Source of the DNA: Chelatococcus asaccharovorans
GTDB taxonomy: Bacteria > Pseudomonadota > Alphaproteobacteria > Rhizobiales > Beijerinckiaceae
DNA: 64,000 bases
Direction of reading: 5' to 3'
Assembly (NCBI RefSeq): GCF_003201475.1
Contig: NZ_QJJK01000007.1
Span: forward strand, 372,001-436,000
Below the pieces are notes generated by a model. It was not told the DNA's origin. It searched no databases and saw nothing but the letters and a program-made list of their open reading frames with translations. Made by a program: the position numbers and the translations under genes. Numbering within the stretch: position 1 is the first letter of the stretch; every line of letters begins with the position of its first letter. This document shows positions 41,705 through 49,586 of the stretch, piece by piece.

Positions 41705-41770
41705 CCATTGCCGAACGCGCGGCCGGATCGGTCATCGCCCGCAACATCTTGCACCTCCGCCGACAGGTCC

Positions 41771-43822
41771 TCAACCCGCCTCCGGCGGCAGCGCCGCGTC
41801 GAGCTCGGCGAGCCACACCGCTGCATCTGCGTCCGAGGGCGCGCGCCAGTCTCCGCGCGGCGAGAGAGAGCCCCCGGAGGAGATCTTCGGGCCGTTGGGC
41901 AGCGCCGAGCGCTTGAACTGGCTCGTGAAGAAGCGTTTGAGAAAGACCACGAGCCAGCGGCGGATCTCGGCGCGCGAATAGGCGCGCCGGTCGGCCTCCG
42001 GAATGTCCACAGGCCAGCGTCCCCGCTCCACCTCGCCCCATGCCCGTTCTGCGAGAAAGGCGATCTTGGACGGCGGGAAGCCGTAGCGCGTCAGGTAGAA
42101 CAGGGTAAAGTCCTGCAGCGCGTAGGGGCCGACCACATCCTGGGTCGACTGGATCGCCGCCCCGGGCGCCGCCGGCACCAGCTCGGGGGAAATCTCGGTC
42201 GCGAGGATCGCGTTGAGGACCTTGACCGTCGTTGCCGAGACGTCGCCGGAGGCGGCGACGAAGCGGATGAGATGCTGGATCAGGGTCTTCGGCACCGACG
42301 CATTGACATTGTAATGGGACATGTGGTCGCCGACGCCATAGGTGCACCAGCCGAGCGCGAGCTCCGAGAGATCGCCGGTTCCGACGACGAGTGCGCCGTT
42401 CTGATTGGCGAGGCGGAACAGGTAGTCGGTGCGCAGCCCGGCCTGGACGTTTTCGAAGGTGACGTCATAGACCGCCTCGCCGCGGGCGAAGGGGTGGCCG
42501 AGATCGGCCAGCATCTGCTGCGCCGCCGGGCGAATGTCGATCTCGGCGCCGGAGACCCCAAGCGCCTTGATCAGCGCCAGCGCATTGGCCCGCGTCGCCT
42601 GCGAGGTCGCGAAGCCCGGCAGCGTGTAGGCGAGCACGTTGGACCGCGGCAGCCCAAGCAGGTCCATCGCCCGTGCGGCCACGATCAGGGCCTGGGTGGA
42701 ATCAAGCCCCCCCGAGACGCCGATGACCGTGCGCTGCATCCGCGCGGCCGCAAGACGCTGCGCAAGCCCCTGGACCTGGATGTTGTACGCCTCGTAACAG
42801 TCCTCGCGCAGCCGGGCGGGATCGGCCGGCACATAGGGAAAGCGCGCAATGATCCGCTCGAGCGCGACGGCATGCGGCGGCCTGTCGAGCACGAAGGTGA
42901 TGGCGCGGAACGGCGCGGCATCATCCTGCTCCTCGCGCGCGCAGTCGCCGAAAGTGTTCATGCGCATGCGTTCCTGCCGCAGGCGGCCGAGATCGACATC
43001 GGCGAGCGTATAGGTCGATGCGCGGGCGAAGCGATCGGTTTCGGCCAGCGCGTCGCCGTTTTCGAAGATGGCGGCCTGGCCGTCCCAGGCGAGGTCGGTG
43101 GTCGATTCGCCAGGCCCTGCCGCGGAATAGGCATAGGCCGCGACGCAGCGCGCGGATTGGCTGGCGCACAGCAGCCGCCGGTCGCCGGCCTTGCCGATGG
43201 TGATGTTGCTGGCCGAGAGATTGAGCAGAAGTTCGGCGCCCGCCATCGCCGCGCGGGTGGAGGGCGGCAGCGGCACCCAGATGTCCTCGCAGATTTCCAC
43301 ATGGAAGACGAAGGGTATGGAGCCCTCGGAGCGGAAGATGAGGTCCACGCCGAACGGCACCGTCTGCCCGGCGATCGTCGTTACCTCCCCGCGCCGGCCG
43401 GCTCCGGCGGTGAAATGGCGGCGCTCGTAGAACTCGCGGTAGTTGGGCAGGTAGCTTTTCGGCACCGCGCCGAGGATTGTGCCGCGATGAATGACCACGG
43501 CGGCGTTGAACAGCCGGCCCCCATGGCGGAGCGGCGCCCCGACGACGAGGACCGGGAAGAGGTGGCGCGAGGCCGCGACGATCCGCGCCAGCGCCTGCTC
43601 GACGGCGTCGAGCAGCGCATCCTGAAGGAGCAGGTCGTCGATGGCATAGGAGGAGAGGCCGAGCTCCGGGAAGAGCATGACCGCCACGCTGCGGCGGTCC
43701 CCTTCCGCCGCCAGGTCGAGGATCGCGGTCGCGGCGAATTCCGGATCGGCGACCCGGCCGATCGGCACACACGCCGCCACGCGCAGAAAGCCGTGCTTGT
43801 ACATGCAGTCGAAATCCGGCAT
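41771..43822 (-). CDS. nadE: Glutamine-hydrolysing NAD+ synthetase
   Basis: 683-residue two-domain enzyme making NAD from deamido-NAD, ATP and glutamine. The N-terminal nitrilase domain (1-300) carries the Glu of F-P-E-L-G-L-S near residue 50, the Lys of V-P-K-S-Y-L-P near 120 and the nucleophile Cys of V-E-I-C-E-D-I near 176. The synthetase domain has the PP-loop [12 protein letters not shown] near 370 and [10 protein letters not shown] near 490. The start at 43822 gives the normal N-terminus; 43858 is an alternative. It belongs to the minus-strand side of the FixK-box locus. Confidence 0.95.
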   Translation of the reverse strand: MPDFDCMYKHGFLRVAACVPIGRVADPEFAATAILDLAAEGDRRSVAVMLFPELGLSSYAIDDLLLQDALLDAVEQALARIVAASRHLFPVLVVGAPLRHGGRLFNAAVVIHRGTILGAVPKSYLPNYREFYERRHFTAGAGRRGEVTTIAGQTVPFGVDLIFRSEGSIPFVFHVEICEDIWVPLPPSTRAAMAGAELLLNLSASNITIGKAGDRRLLCASQSARCVAAYAYSAAGPGESTTDLAWDGQAAIFENGDALAETDRFARASTYTLADVDLGRLRQERMRMNTFGDCAREEQDDAAPFRAITFVLDRPPHAVALERIIARFPYVPADPARLREDCYEAYNIQVQGLAQRLAAARMQRTVIGVSGGLDSTQALIVAARAMDLLGLPRSNVLAYTLPGFATSQATRANALALIKALGVSGAEIDIRPAAQQMLADLGHPFARGEAVYDVTFENVQAGLRTDYLFRLANQNGALVVGTGDLSELALGWCTYGVGDHMSHYNVNASVPKTLIQHLIRFVAASGDVSATTVKVLNAILATEISPELVPAAPGAAIQSTQDVVGPYALQDFTLFYLTRYGFPPSKIAFLAERAWGEVERGRWPVDIPEADRRAYSRAEIRRWLVVFLKRFFTSQFKRSALPNGPKISSGGSLSPRGDWRAPSDADAAVWLAELDAALPPEAG

Positions 43823-43886
43823 GCGGTCCCGCCCTCGAATGGGATTTGCTTGATCCATACTACGCTGCGGGCGCGCCGGATGTGCA

Positions 43887-44561
43887 CTAAGATTCCGTTC
43901 TCGCCCCCGCCTCCGGCTCCCCGGTCGGAAACCGTGCCAGGATAGAGACGACTGTGTCGTCGTCGACCTGGCTGAAATCCCGGTAGAAATAGCCGATGGC
44001 GCCGAACGGCTCCGGGGTGACGAGGCAAACGAGCGCGTCGACCTCCGGGGCAAGTTCGGAAAGCGTGTCGGCGGGTGCGACGGGGACGGCCAGCACGAGC
44101 TCTCTCGGGCCGTGCTGGCGGATGGCCCGCAGAGCCGCCTTCATCGTCGCCCCGGTCGCGATACCGTCATCGATGACGATCACCACCTTGCCGGCAAGCG
44201 CCGCGCGAGCCCGCAGGCCGATATAGCGGGTCTTTCTGCGCGCGATCTCCGCGAGTTCCGCGTCGCACACACTCTTGAAGGTCGCGTCGCTGAGGCCGGA
44301 ACTCAGGATCACGTCTTCATTGCGCACGATAACAGGATCCGTTCCGTCAACGACGGCCCCGACGGCGAGTTCGGGTTGCCAGGGCAGGCCGATCTTCCGC
44401 ACGAGGACCAGATCGAGTGGGGCACCGAGCGCCTCCGCGACCTCCGCGGCGACTGGTACGCCGCCCCGCGGCAGGGCCAGCACCACGGGGTTCCGGCCCT
44501 TGTATCCTGCCAGCGCGGCAGCCAGTTGCCGTCCAGCGTCCTTGCGGTCAGAGAAGGTCAT
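43887..44561 (-). CDS. Phosphoribosyltransferase-domain protein
   Basis: 224-residue type I phosphoribosyltransferase-like protein. [11 protein letters not shown] near residue 32 and the PRPP loop [14 protein letters not shown] near 120 are intact. This subfamily is often found fused or next to dienelactone hydrolase or universal-stress genes in microaerobic regulons and has no defined substrate. The start at 44561 has GGAGA at 9-10 bp; an upstream ATG at 44594 is possible. The stop lies 64 bp before the NadE start, so the two are probably co-transcribed from the FixK/FNR-box promoter. Confidence 0.88.
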   Translation of the reverse strand: MTFSDRKDAGRQLAAALAGYKGRNPVVLALPRGGVPVAAEVAEALGAPLDLVLVRKIGLPWQPELAVGAVVDGTDPVIVRNEDVILSSGLSDATFKSVCDAELAEIARRKTRYIGLRARAALAGKVVIVIDDGIATGATMKAALRAIRQHGPRELVLAVPVAPADTLSELAPEVDALVCLVTPEPFGAIGYFYRDFSQVDDDTVVSILARFPTGEPEAGARTES

Positions 44562-44652
44562 GCGGAATTCTCTCCAATCGATGGACGCATTCATTGATAC
44601 GCGTCAATTCTCCGGCCGCCCGCCGTCACAAAAGGTCGTCGCCGGACCTCGG

Positions 44653-44666
44653 TTGAGGCATGTCAA
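44653..44666. promoter_or_regulatory. FixK/FNR-type box
   Basis: TTGAGGCATGTCAA fits the TTGA-N6-TCAA core of FNR/FixK/AadR sites. It lies centrally between two divergent genes (92 bp from the phosphoribosyltransferase start and 58 bp from the HPF start), so it can act on both. The genes are of the type found in low-oxygen regulons. Confidence 0.65.
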
Positions 44667-44723
44667 AGATGGCCGCCGCGCTTTCCGCGAGCATACGGGT
44701 CAACTGACACGGGAGACGATGCC

Positions 44724-45293
44724 ATGGAAACGCCTGTCGAGATCGATTTCCAGGGGATGGCTGCAAACCTGCAGCTCCGGAATGCCATCGATCGCCATAT
44801 GCTTGAGCTCGAGGAGCGCTACGGCCGGATCACCGCCGGGCGCGTCGTCCTGAAGGCGCCGGGCGCTCATCACCACAAGGGAGGGCTGTTCGAGATCAAC
44901 ATCCGCCTTGCCTTGCCGGAAGGGCGCGAGGTGAATGTCGGGCACACGCGCCAGGACGACGAGCGCTATGCCGATCTCGATTATGCCATCAATGATACGT
45001 TCAAGCGGGCGCGTCGCCAGTTGCAGGATCGGGTGCGCCGGTTGCAGGGCGCGGTCAAGCAGCACGAAGGCATCCCCGTCGGCACCGTCGTTGCGCTTGA
45101 TCCGCGCGGCGAATGCGGATTCATCGCGACCGCGGACGGCCGGGAAATCTATTTTCACCGCAACAGCGTCCTGAAGGAGGAGTTCCCACGTCTCGCCGTC
45201 AATGCGCGCGTGACCTATGCCGAAGAGGAAGGCGAGAAGGGCCCGCAGGCGAGTACGGTGCGGTTGCTGAAGAAGCACGGCCTGAAGGTCTAG
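44724..45293 (+). CDS. HPF/RaiA ribosome hibernation protein fused to a cold-shock domain
   Basis: 189-residue protein with two domains. Residues 1-110 are the HPF/RaiA ribosome-binding fold (V-E-I-D-F-Q-G-M at the start, then E-L-E-E-R-Y-G and H-H-K-G-G-L-F-E-I-N-I-R-L). Residues 118-185 are a cold-shock OB-fold: G-T-V-V-A-L-D-P-R-G-E-C-G-F-I, I-Y-F-H-R-N-S-V. It would bind the 30S subunit and RNA during starvation or anoxia. The TAG stop is supplied by the first bases of the MITE-like element that begins at this point, so the natural end of the gene may have been altered. Confidence 0.92.
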   Translation: METPVEIDFQGMAANLQLRNAIDRHMLELEERYGRITAGRVVLKAPGAHHHKGGLFEINIRLALPEGREVNVGHTRQDDERYADLDYAINDTFKRARRQLQDRVRRLQGAVKQHEGIPVGTVVALDPRGECGFIATADGREIYFHRNSVLKEEFPRLAVNARVTYAEEEGEKGPQASTVRLLKKHGLKV

Positions 45294-45572
45294 GGTCAGG
45301 ACCCATTAATCTGGTTGAAATGGTGTGAGGCCATTTGGCCGGATACAAGAAGCGGAGGTGAAGGAAGCCTTTCGGCTTTCGAGCGCTGCGCGACGCAGTT
45401 GCCGGCCAAATGGACCACATCCGAAGGACGCCGAAACGGCTGCGACCTGCGGCGTCGAGCCACTCGGCCGATGGAACCCCATCGACCTTCGCGTCTCTCC
45501 AGGAATCTCTTTTTGGCATCTCTTTGCCGTTTCAGGCGCCATTTCCATCATATGAATGGGTCCTGACCCTAG
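45290..45572. mobile_element. MITE-like element with terminal inverted repeats
   Basis: Left end CTAGGGTCAGGACCCATT (45290-45307) and right end the reverse complement of the same (45555-45572). Similarity continues inward for about 34 bp (GAAATGG on both sides). An inner inverted pair CCATTTGGCCGG (45331-45342) and CCGGCCAAATGG (45402-45413) is also present. No transposase is encoded. CTAG at both ends may be a target duplication. The left 45 bp recur at 62786-62830. Confidence 0.75.
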
Positions 45573-45775
45573 AGCAAAGGTGCTTCTGTCGCCGACTGCT
45601 GGTCTCCGCACGAGGGGAGCATCGTTCGCCGCCCTGGATCGCACACCGCCTTCATGCAAGGCGGGATTGCAGCACGCCGGGGAGGGGGCCTGTTCGTCGG
45701 GGCCCCGCGGTGTGGAAGCGATCAGCCCGCCCCTCCACCGCCGGCAATGCCCGGTGCGCCTGATCGTTCGGGCAT

Positions 45776-46540
45776 TCAGGCCGGCTGACAGGTGGATGCG
45801 CGCCAGCGTCCGGGCGTCGTCCCGGCAATACGTTTGAACACCGTCGTGAAATGGGATTGGTTCTGAAAGCCAACGTCGAGGGCGACATTGACCAAGGGCT
45901 CCTCGGACTGCGCCAGCAGAACCTTGGCGCGCGCAATTCGCCGTTGCAGAACATAGTCGTGCGGGCGGAGACCGGTCGCTGCACGGAAACCTGCGGCGAA
46001 ATACATTCGGCTCAGGCCCGATACGCGCGCGAGGTCGGTCAGCGAGATGGTCTCACCGATATTCTCGTCGATATAGGCAAGCACGCGGTTCAGACGCCAT
46101 TTCTGCAGCGACGGCGCCGTCTTGCCGGGTTCCGGTGCGCGCAGCCTGAGCCAACGCGCCGCCAAGGCGAGGCGCATCGCATCCGCATAAATGCCGTCAT
46201 CGACAATTTCGCTTGTCCCGGAGCGGCCGAGCCGGTCGACGAGGCGCTGCATGACCGGGTCGTCCGACAGGATATCGGCCACGGCCGGCGTGGAGAAATC
46301 CAGGCTGTCGCCACCTCTCGCCGACGTCTCCGTGGAAAGGGAGATGACGACGCCCATATGCGGCAGCTCGATCCTGACGGTCGCATCCGTCCTTCCCCGC
46401 GCAGGGCTCGCCGGACCATTCGCATGGAGGACGGGCGCGACGTCGCATTCTCTGAGACCAGCGGCATGTCTGGCGAGCAGGCCAGCCGGTGCGGATGGCA
46501 TGGGTCCCATTGAAGGGCCAGTGACTGAGCTGACGGACAT
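45776..46540 (-). CDS. AraC-family transcriptional regulator
   Basis: 254-residue regulator. Residues about 150-250 are the AraC HTH pair: I-S-L-T-D-L-A-R-V-S-G-L-S-R-M-Y-F-A-A-G-F-R and V-N-V-A-L-D-V-G-F-Q-N-Q-S-H-F-T-T-V-F-K. It ends with G-T-T-P-G-R-W-R. The short N-terminal region has no cupin motif and the sensor is unknown. The start at 46540 has AGAGGG upstream; an in-frame ATG at 46633 is less likely. It is divergent from the YoaK-like membrane protein gene across an AT-rich gap, which suggests that it regulates it. Confidence 0.9.
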   Translation of the reverse strand: MSVSSVTGPSMGPMPSAPAGLLARHAAGLRECDVAPVLHANGPASPARGRTDATVRIELPHMGVVISLSTETSARGGDSLDFSTPAVADILSDDPVMQRLVDRLGRSGTSEIVDDGIYADAMRLALAARWLRLRAPEPGKTAPSLQKWRLNRVLAYIDENIGETISLTDLARVSGLSRMYFAAGFRAATGLRPHDYVLQRRIARAKVLLAQSEEPLVNVALDVGFQNQSHFTTVFKRIAGTTPGRWRASTCQPA

Positions 46541-46893
46541 GGTTCGATATCCCTCTTGTTCAGGATGAATTTTGGGCCGGATCCCATGCGATCCGAAGGC
46601 CGCCGGCCCGGGTGAACCAGCGGGGACGTCCATGGAGCGTCGACCCTCTATTGAGGATATTGCCGTGGATTTCGTTCGACCCGTGCGTAAAAAGATGTCT
46701 TTTTTGGTCGATAAGCGAAACTATACCGTGGTTTACAGACATATACGCTGGTCCTAACTCTACAAACCTTCGTATGAGTACGACCGGCGGGATGGCCCTG
46801 TCCCATAGGAATCCAGGCGGCATGCGGCCGGGCCGCAGACCGCCGCACGGATGTCTCGCGTCATGATGGCTCGCGGTGAAGCGGGAGTAAGAC
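46541..46893. promoter_or_regulatory. Divergent AraC/YoaK promoter region
   Basis: A 353-bp gap with a markedly AT-rich centre (46670-46780) including an AAAAAGA-TG-TCTTTTT hairpin at about 46689-46704. It shows no open gene on either strand. Given its position it should hold the promoters of both flanking genes. No known operator is recognised. Confidence 0.45.
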
Positions 46894-47592
46894 ATGGACC
46901 TGATTGGCAACAAGATGGCGCCGCGCAGCACAGTTGGAACTCTGCAGGGGCAGACGTCCGAACCCGATCGCGGGCCCCGGAAGATCGTGCTCGCGACGGC
47001 GCTGACCGCGGTTTCGGGCTATGTGGATGCCGTCGGCTATTCGCATCTCGGCCACTTGTACCTGTCGTTCATGAGCGGCAACAGCACGCGTCTCGGTGTG
47101 TCCCTGGCAGGGCTGGACTGGAGTGACGCGCTGCTGGCGGCTTCCATCATCGCAGCCTTCGTTGTGGGAGCGGCGGCGGGTACGCTTCTGTCCGATCGGT
47201 GGCAGAACGCCGTGCTGCCGGTTGTGCTCGGCGTCGAGCTGGCCGTGGTCCTTGGCGCCAGCGGCATCTATCTCGCCGGCCACGACCGGATCGCGTTAGG
47301 GATGATGGCCGCGACGATGGGTATGCAGAATACGCTCCATCAGCGTGTGGCCGGCGCCGATGTCGGCAAGAGCTTCATGACCGGCAACCTGTTCAGCCTC
47401 GGCGAGGCGCTGGGCCGCCTGTTCCGCGACCGAAGTCAGCGCGTTCTCCTCTCACAACACGCGCTGTCGTGGGCAACGTTCCTCGCGGGCGTCGTCATTG
47501 GCGCACATGCGTTCGCCTATTTGGGGGTTCCGGCCAGTCTGGCCGTTGTCGCGCTCGTTCTCGCCAGTCTGTTCGCCGCGACGTTGCGGTAG
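46894..47592 (+). CDS. YoaK/DUF1275-family membrane protein
   Basis: 232-residue inner-membrane protein with about six hydrophobic helices. The family motif T-A-V-S-G-Y-V-D-A-V-G-Y near residue 39, L-S-F-M-S-G-N-S-T-R near 60, and G-M-Q-N-T-L-H near 143 with K-S-F-M-T-G-N-L are all seen. Function of the family is unknown; some members act as transporters or in surface-metabolite sensing. The start has GGGAG nearby. Probable target of the divergent AraC regulator. Confidence 0.9.
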   Translation: MDLIGNKMAPRSTVGTLQGQTSEPDRGPRKIVLATALTAVSGYVDAVGYSHLGHLYLSFMSGNSTRLGVSLAGLDWSDALLAASIIAAFVVGAAAGTLLSDRWQNAVLPVVLGVELAVVLGASGIYLAGHDRIALGMMAATMGMQNTLHQRVAGADVGKSFMTGNLFSLGEALGRLFRDRSQRVLLSQHALSWATFLAGVVIGAHAFAYLGVPASLAVVALVLASLFAATLR

Positions 47593-47702
47593 GCATTCTC
47601 CCCGAACGATCGCAGCGTCACCTGTGCGAAAGGCCGGGTGCGGCCGACGCATTCGCGATGGGCGCGTCATCGGCCCGGTCGGCGATAGGCGGGCCTGCGC
47701 CG

Positions 47703-48050
47703 TCATGCCGGGCTGTCACCGCAGGCTGCCGTCGCGCGATCCTTTGGCGGATGCGCAGGCGGACAGAAGGCCGCGTGAAGTGCCTCAACCACGAGCAGAA
47801 CCTCCGGCCGGGCGATCCTGTAATAGACGGTCGTCCCCTCGCGGCGGGACTCCACGAGGCCATCGGCCCTGAGCCGCATGAGCTGTTGCGACATCGGCAC
47901 CTGCTCGATGCCGAGTTCCTGCCGGAGCGCGGCGACGGATTTCTCGTCCCGTCCTAACGCACAGAGCGTGAGGAGCCGTTGCGGATGCGACAGGCTGCGC
48001 ATCAGCTCGGCGGCACTCTCGGACGCGGGGATCATCTCTTTTACATTCAT
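47703..48050 (-). CDS. BigR/SqrR-like sulfur-responsive ArsR-family repressor
   Basis: 115-residue winged-helix repressor. It carries S-L-S-H-P-Q-R-L-L-T-L-C-A-L near residue 20, the recognition helix M-S-Q-Q-L-M-R-L, and V-Y-Y-R-I-A. The two cysteines Cys30 and Cys96 are 66 residues apart, exactly the spacing of the SqrR and BigR sensors, which form a tetrasulfide link with persulfides. Classical metal-binding E-L-C-V-C-D is absent. It is divergent from the DUF2892/RND operon. Alternative: repressor responding to another oxidant. Confidence 0.88.
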   Translation of the reverse strand: MNVKEMIPASESAAELMRSLSHPQRLLTLCALGRDEKSVAALRQELGIEQVPMSQQLMRLRADGLVESRREGTTVYYRIARPEVLLVVEALHAAFCPPAHPPKDRATAACGDSPA

Positions 48051-48259
48051 GGTATTGAATTTAGAATATTTGAATGTTAGATGCAAGGCGAGCCCGAGCA
48101 GGAAAGCTCGGGAAGGCCGTTTGGACTGACCCGGGATCAAGCTTCGCCTGCACGCTTTGCGCGGGATCAAGGTGGTTGAGCCCAGGCCGGCGTAGATGAC
48201 AGCGACGGCGCGAAGTCGAATTGGCGCTGTTGCCCCTGATGACGTTGAGGAGAATGACG
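48051..48259. promoter_or_regulatory. Divergent BigR-like/RND promoter region
   Basis: A short AT-rich stretch with TTGAAT direct repeats at 48055-48060 and 48070-48075 (15-bp period) directly before the repressor start, similar in composition to BigR-type AT-rich operators. No other gene or RNA is seen here. Confidence 0.4.
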
Positions 48260-48463
48260 ATGACAGTCGATCGCGCGGTCATGTTCTTCGCCGGATGCAT
48301 GGTTCTCGTATCCCTGGCGCTCGGATTCTACATATCCTCTTATTGGTATCTGCTTACGGCCTTCGTCGGGTTGAACTTGATGCAGGCATCGCTGACAGGC
48401 TTCTGCCCGGCGGCCATGATCTTCAAGAAGCTCGGACTGAAGGCCGGTGTTGCCTTCCCTTGA
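48260..48463 (+). CDS. DUF2892-family small membrane protein
   Basis: 67-residue inner-membrane protein with two helices (about residues 5-25 and 29-47) and the pattern R-A-V-M-F-F-A-G then N-L-M-Q-A-S-L-T-G-F-C-P, matching the YgaP-type transmembrane domain. In sulfur-responsive operons this domain is often linked to rhodanese or RND genes. The start at 48260 has GAGGAG at 7 bp, while an ATG at 48254 is too close to it. First gene of the RND operon. Confidence 0.9.
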   Translation: MTVDRAVMFFAGCMVLVSLALGFYISSYWYLLTAFVGLNLMQASLTGFCPAAMIFKKLGLKAGVAFP

Positions 48464-48548
48464 GCAACGCCCCACGCCTTGCGGGGCGACCCAGGATGAC
48501 TGATCGCGGCCATCCCGTGTCGCCGCGCGCCCTTTGAACGGGAAAGCC

Positions 48549-49586
48549 ATGTCACGACAGAAAATGCTTGCGCGAGCCCTCATCGTCTTCGCCCTGTTGG
48601 GGGCGTGCGGCACGGGGGCTCGTCTGGCCGCGGCCGGCGAGTTCGTGGCAGAGGCGCGAACAATCGCCGAATTGAAGGCCGTGTTCGGCCAGGTAGAAAG
48701 CCGCACCGTCGTGCCGGCGCGCGCGCGGATCGGCGGGACCATCCGCGAAATCGGCATCAGCGAGGGCAGGGAGGTGAAGGAGGGCGAGGTCATCGCCCGC
48801 GTGGTCGACGACAAGCTCACCTTCGAGCTTAACGCCGCCGACGCGAAGATCGCCGCTCTTCAGTCGCAGCTCGACAATGCCCGTACGGAATTCGACCGGG
48901 CGCAGCAGCTCCTGGCGCGCGGGATCGCGTCGCAGAGCCGGCTCGACCAGGCCAAGACGCAGTTCGACGTGATCGTCAGCCAGGTCGCCGCCGCGCAGGC
49001 GGACAAGGCCGTGATCGAGCAGAGGACGCGTGAGGGTGCCATCCTCGCCCCCGCGACGGGACGCGTTCTGACCGTGCCGGTGACGCTCGGCTCGGTGGTC
49101 CTTGCCGGCGAGGAGATCGCCCGCATCGCCAGCGGTCAGTATTACCTGCGCCTGTCCCTGCCGGAGCGCCATGCGACGGAGATCAAGGAGGGCGGCACGG
49201 TGCTCATCGGGCAGCGCGGCCTCTCGCCGGTGGCGAGCGGCGGCAGCGCGGCCGCACGGCAGGCCCGGATCGCCAAGGTCTACCCGGAAATCGCTGACGG
49301 TCGCGTTATTGCCGACGTCGAAGTGGCCGACATCGGCGACTATTTCGTCAACGAGCGCACGCTGGTCTGGATCCCGGTCGGCGAGCGCAAGGTCATCGCG
49401 ATCCCGCCCGCCGCGGTTACGACCCGGCATGGTGTCGACTACGTCCGCGTCGCGACGCCGGATGGCCCGCTCGATGTCGCGGTCGTTCTCGGCGAGACCT
49501 TTCAGGACGGCGGCGGGCCACGCCTCGAAATCCTGACGGGCCTCAGACCCGGCGATCGCATTGTCATGCCGGACGTGGCGCCATGA
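48549..49586 (+). CDS. RND efflux periplasmic adaptor (membrane-fusion protein)
   Basis: 345-residue adaptor with a signal peptide containing a possible lipobox (L-L-G-A-C, residues about 16-20), so possibly a lipoprotein. The barrel-sandwich hybrid halves are G-G-T-I-R-E-I-G-I-S-E-G-R-E-V-K-E-G near residue 62 and I-L-A-P-A-T-G-R-V near 163, separated by a coiled-coil hairpin (residues 92-145). It bridges the RND pump to an outer-membrane channel; no TolC-like gene is present. Its stop overlaps the pump start by 4 bp. Confidence 0.93.
   Translation: MSRQKMLARALIVFALLGACGTGARLAAAGEFVAEARTIAELKAVFGQVESRTVVPARARIGGTIREIGISEGREVKEGEVIARVVDDKLTFELNAADAKIAALQSQLDNARTEFDRAQQLLARGIASQSRLDQAKTQFDVIVSQVAAAQADKAVIEQRTREGAILAPATGRVLTVPVTLGSVVLAGEEIARIASGQYYLRLSLPERHATEIKEGGTVLIGQRGLSPVASGGSAAARQARIAKVYPEIADGRVIADVEVADIGDYFVNERTLVWIPVGERKVIAIPPAAVTTRHGVDYVRVATPDGPLDVAVVLGETFQDGGGPRLEILTGLRPGDRIVMPDVAP

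Noticed and set aside
40745-43945. A 1066-codon open frame on the plus strand
   Set aside because: It is antisense to the PhaC-like gene and nadE, whose motifs are complete. Its residues are the Arg/Gly/His-rich pattern of a GC-rich antisense shadow.
45306-45659. A 117-codon minus-strand frame across the MITE-like element
   Set aside because: It runs through the inverted repeats and out into flanking DNA. No family match was recognised, and the element explains the open frame.
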